Of a stretch of 40,087 nt of DNA, positions 38,053 to 40,087 are shown piece after piece. The notes under the pieces are model-generated. The model saw only the letters and a list, made by a program, of their open reading frames with translations. It searched no databases and had not been told where the DNA came from. The stretch spans positions 1-40,087 of the forward strand of contig JAEXHR010000206.1 in assembly GCA_023449855.1 (NCBI GenBank). The letters are read 5' to 3'. How positions within the stretch are numbered: the first letter of the stretch is position 1; every line of letters starts with the position of its first letter. The translations under genes were made by a program, and so were the position numbers. Source of the DNA: Pseudomonadota bacterium (lineage in GTDB: Bacteria > Pseudomonadota > Alphaproteobacteria > Rhizobiales > Xanthobacteraceae).

Positions 38053-38976
38053 ATGGCTTCCATCTACAAGACGGTTTCACTCGATGCGCCCGCCGGCGAG
38101 GTCTGGTCGGCGGTGGCGGATTTCGGCGCCCTGCATACGCGGCTGGTGCCGGGCTTCGTCACGGATACCAAGGTCGAGGGTGATGTACGGACCGTCACTT
38201 TCGGCAACGGTACGGTGGCGGAGGAGACGCTGGTTGATTGCGATCATGCGCGGCGGCGCTTCGTCTATGCCATCAAGAACGAGCGCATCACCCAGCATAG
38301 CGCCTCGGTGCTGGTGGTGGCGGACGGGCCGGATCGTTGCCGGCTGGAATGGTCGGCGGATCTCTTGCCGAACGAGATCGCGGGCTATGTCAGCACGCAG
38401 ATGGATCTCGGCCTCGCTGCGATGGCGAAGCACTTCAAGGAGACCCCGTCCTCGTCGCGCTCTTTCTCCGAGGCGCTGGGCGCGAGCGGTCCTGCGGTCG
38501 ATCGCGGCGCCAATATGGACCTTTATGGCTGGCTCATCGGTGCGTGGGATCTCGATGTTATCCACTATGCGCCCGACGGCAAGGAACGGCGGCGGCAAGG
38601 CGAATGGCATTTTGGCTGGGTGCTCGAGGGGCGCGCCATTCAGGACGTCTGGATCGTGCCGAAGCGTGGCGCACAGCGCGACAGTGACGCCGCAGCGAAT
38701 GGATTCTCCTACGGCACCACGATGCGTATCTATGACCCTCGCATCGATGCCTGGCAGATCCAGTGGAGCGATCCGGTGATCTCCAATTTCCTCACCATGA
38801 TCGGCCGCAAGGAGGGCGACGACATCGTCCAGCTCGGCCGTGACCGTGAAGGGCGGCCGGTTCGCTGGCGTTTCTCGAAGATCACGCCGCAATCGTTTCT
38901 CTGGCGCGGGGAGACCTCGCGCGACGATGGCAAGACGTGGCGTCTCGATGTGGAGTTCGCCGCCAGGCGGACCTGA
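38053..38976 (+). CDS. SRPBCC domain fused to a second beta-barrel-like domain
   Basis: Protein of 307 residues. Residues 1-135 form an SRPBCC/polyketide-cyclase-like ligand-binding domain (MASIYKTVSLDAPAGEVWSA, VSTQMDLGLAAMAKHFKET). A Ser-rich linker follows (about 136-150). Residues 152-307 resemble DUF1579-like domains (YGWLIGAWDLDVIHYAPDGK, GEWHFGWVLEGRAIQDVWIV, YDPRIDAWQIQWSDP). Both domains usually bind small hydrophobic ligands. GAGGAG precedes the ATG at 38053. Its stop codon is directly adjacent to that of the convergent MATE gene, with no base between them. The function is unknown. Confidence 0.82.
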   Translation: MASIYKTVSLDAPAGEVWSAVADFGALHTRLVPGFVTDTKVEGDVRTVTFGNGTVAEETLVDCDHARRRFVYAIKNERITQHSASVLVVADGPDRCRLEWSADLLPNEIAGYVSTQMDLGLAAMAKHFKETPSSSRSFSEALGASGPAVDRGANMDLYGWLIGAWDLDVIHYAPDGKERRRQGEWHFGWVLEGRAIQDVWIVPKRGAQRDSDAAANGFSYGTTMRIYDPRIDAWQIQWSDPVISNFLTMIGRKEGDDIVQLGRDREGRPVRWRFSKITPQSFLWRGETSRDDGKTWRLDVEFAARRT

Positions 38977-40087
38977 TTACGACAGCGCGGGCCGGACTTC
39001 GGGCACCGGCCCCGATTTCGGCCCCCAGCGCGTCAACACCACGCTGAGCGTGGAGAGCACGCCGAGCAGCACCATGGATGCCGCAGCGAGCCAGAAGAAG
39101 CTGGTGGCCGATGCGTCGATCGACAGCAGATACCAGCCGCCGATGCAGACGAATCCGAGGCGGCAGGTCTGCGCAAGCACCGGGCCGAGCACTTTTGCTG
39201 CGCCCTGCGAGGAGAAGTAGGCCACGGTGGCGAGGCCGAGAAACGCATACATCGGGGCGCAGGTGGCGAGATAGGTGCGGCTTGCCATGCGCACGCCGGG
39301 GTCGTCCGTGAACAGATTGACCCACACATGCGGGTAGATCGCGAGCAGTGTGCCCAGCAGGCCGACGACGCAAAAGGCAAGGGCACTGCCGATCCAGGCG
39401 ATGCGCCGCGCACGGTCGATACGGCCGGCGCCGATGGCCATGCCGACGGCGGGCACCGAGGCGATGCCGACGGCGAAAGCCAATGTCGTCAGCATGAATT
39501 CGAGCCGCGCGCCGATGCCATAGCCGGCGAGCACCTCGGTGCCGTAATGCGCGAGCATATGCGTGAAGATCAGAAGGGTCAGCACGCCCTGCAACGGGTT
39601 GAAGCACGCGATAGCGCCGACCTTGAGAATGTCGAAGAACATGCCGCGCTGAATGCGGAAGCCCTTCAGCATCGGCCGTACCCGGGCGCGGCCGGAAAAC
39701 ACGTACCAGCCCATGACGCCGGTGCCGATGGAGAAGGCTGTCAGCGTCCCCGCTGCGACGCCCGCCATGCCGAATTGCGGGATCGGGCCGAGGCCGAGGC
39801 CGAGCGTGCCGCCGAGAACGATTTGCAGCGCTGCCGACGTGGTCTGCATGGCGGAGGGCATCTTCATATTGCCGGTGCCGCGCAGGATCGCCGCAAATGT
39901 ATTCATCAGCCACGGAATGACGCCGCCGGCAAAGAAGATGGTGATGTAGCCGAGTGCCTGGCTCAGCACATTGCCGCGGCCGCCGAGAAGCTGCAGCAGC
40001 GTCGAGCCGAAGGTCAGCATGCCGATTGTGAAGGTGAGGCCGAAACAGGCGCCGATCAGCAGTGCGTGGCCGGCCAGCGTGTTGGCA
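38977..40087 (-). CDS. MATE family multidrug/metabolite exporter, 5' end off the window
   Basis: Integral membrane transporter. The visible 370 codons cover the C-terminal part, without the start. It contains about ten hydrophobic helices. MATE-type features include GGVIPWLMNTFAAILRGTGN, LTLLIFTHMLAHYGTEVLAG, YGIGARLEFMLTTLAFAVGI and SVPAVGMAIGAGRIDRARRI. The family is usually 440-480 residues, so about 90 residues lie beyond 40087. The substrate cannot be inferred. It converges on the SRPBCC gene with zero intergenic bases. Confidence 0.92.
   Translation of the reverse strand, partial: ANTLAGHALLIGACFGLTFTIGMLTFGSTLLQLLGGRGNVLSQALGYITIFFAGGVIPWLMNTFAAILRGTGNMKMPSAMQTTSAALQIVLGGTLGLGLGPIPQFGMAGVAAGTLTAFSIGTGVMGWYVFSGRARVRPMLKGFRIQRGMFFDILKVGAIACFNPLQGVLTLLIFTHMLAHYGTEVLAGYGIGARLEFMLTTLAFAVGIASVPAVGMAIGAGRIDRARRIAWIGSALAFCVVGLLGTLLAIYPHVWVNLFTDDPGVRMASRTYLATCAPMYAFLGLATVAYFSSQGAAKVLGPVLAQTCRLGFVCIGGWYLLSIDASATSFFWLAAASMVLLGVLSTLSVVLTRWGPKSGPVPEVRPALS

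Noticed and set aside
38882..39913. 343-codon minus-strand ORF in a second frame of the MATE gene
   Set aside because: Arg/Ala/His-rich frame overlapping a frame with proper membrane helices; it would also overlap the end of the SRPBCC gene.
1..40087. CRISPR arrays, insertion sequences, phage genes, rRNA
   Set aside because: Read through on both strands; no regularly spaced repeats, transposase, integrase, capsid or rRNA sequences were recognised.

Overview
The window is about 40 kb of GC-rich alphaproteobacterial chromosome. Gene content and repeats suggest the Nitrobacteraceae (Bradyrhizobium, Rhodopseudomonas, Tardiphaga or Afipia type). The clues are a class I lysyl-tRNA synthetase, the pyrD-DUF952 pair, Liv-type ABC transporters, an ECF sigma factor SigF/EcfF with an NrsF/OsrA-type anti-sigma factor, and copies of the GTAGGATGGGT palindromic repeat. 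The genus is an inference. There is no CRISPR array, transposase, integrase or rRNA.

Layout. (1) 1-8.6 kb is mostly housekeeping: pyrD (running off the left edge), a DUF952 gene, a HTH/S24 repressor with its own promoter and inverted repeat, lysK, a periplasmic solute-binding protein, a membrane GT2 glycosyltransferase whose last codons lie in a palindromic repeat, a Sco copper chaperone with a 60-aa membrane partner, and a secreted ClpP-like protein. (2) 8.8-10.5 kb holds an FAD-dependent dehydrogenase. (3) 10.7-26 kb is a copper island read entirely on the minus strand. It begins with csoR at 25990 and runs through two Cys/His/Met-rich small proteins, a lipoprotein, a TolC-type channel, multicopper oxidase CopA, a cupredoxin, a CusF-like protein, copC, copD, an OpgC acyltransferase, a DUF411 protein, a YtkA/FixH-like protein and cusBA. 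It ends in sigF-nrsF and a small secreted protein. (4) 26-33.2 kb is an AraC regulator divergent from a complete branched-chain/aromatic-acid ABC importer (binding protein, two permeases, two ATPases) followed by a salicylaldehyde/vanillin-type aldehyde dehydrogenase. (5) 33.2-36.2 kb is a stretch of visibly lower GC carrying an AlgI-like MBOAT O-acetyltransferase and an AlgJ/AlgX-like partner, lying against the 3' end of tRNA-Gly(CCC). (6) 36.4-40 kb holds a second palindromic repeat, an Ogt-type alkyltransferase, an AraC regulator, an SRPBCC fusion protein and a MATE exporter cut by the right edge.

How the genes work together. The copper island combines sensing (CsoR), periplasmic oxidation and binding (CopA, cupredoxin, CopC, CusF, DUF411) and export out of the cell (CusBA with the TolC-type channel). 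No P-type ATPase is visible. At its downstream end, sigF and the small secreted protein gene are each preceded by an exact TGTAACC-N16-CGAACTCAT promoter. This makes an autoregulated SigF module whose effector in this window is an undescribed 83-aa exported protein. The sigF promoter lies inside a perfect palindrome whose proximal arm carries the sigF ribosome binding site, so read-through from the cus operon and initiation at the sigF promoter would give transcripts of different translatability. This module is the most interesting element in the window.
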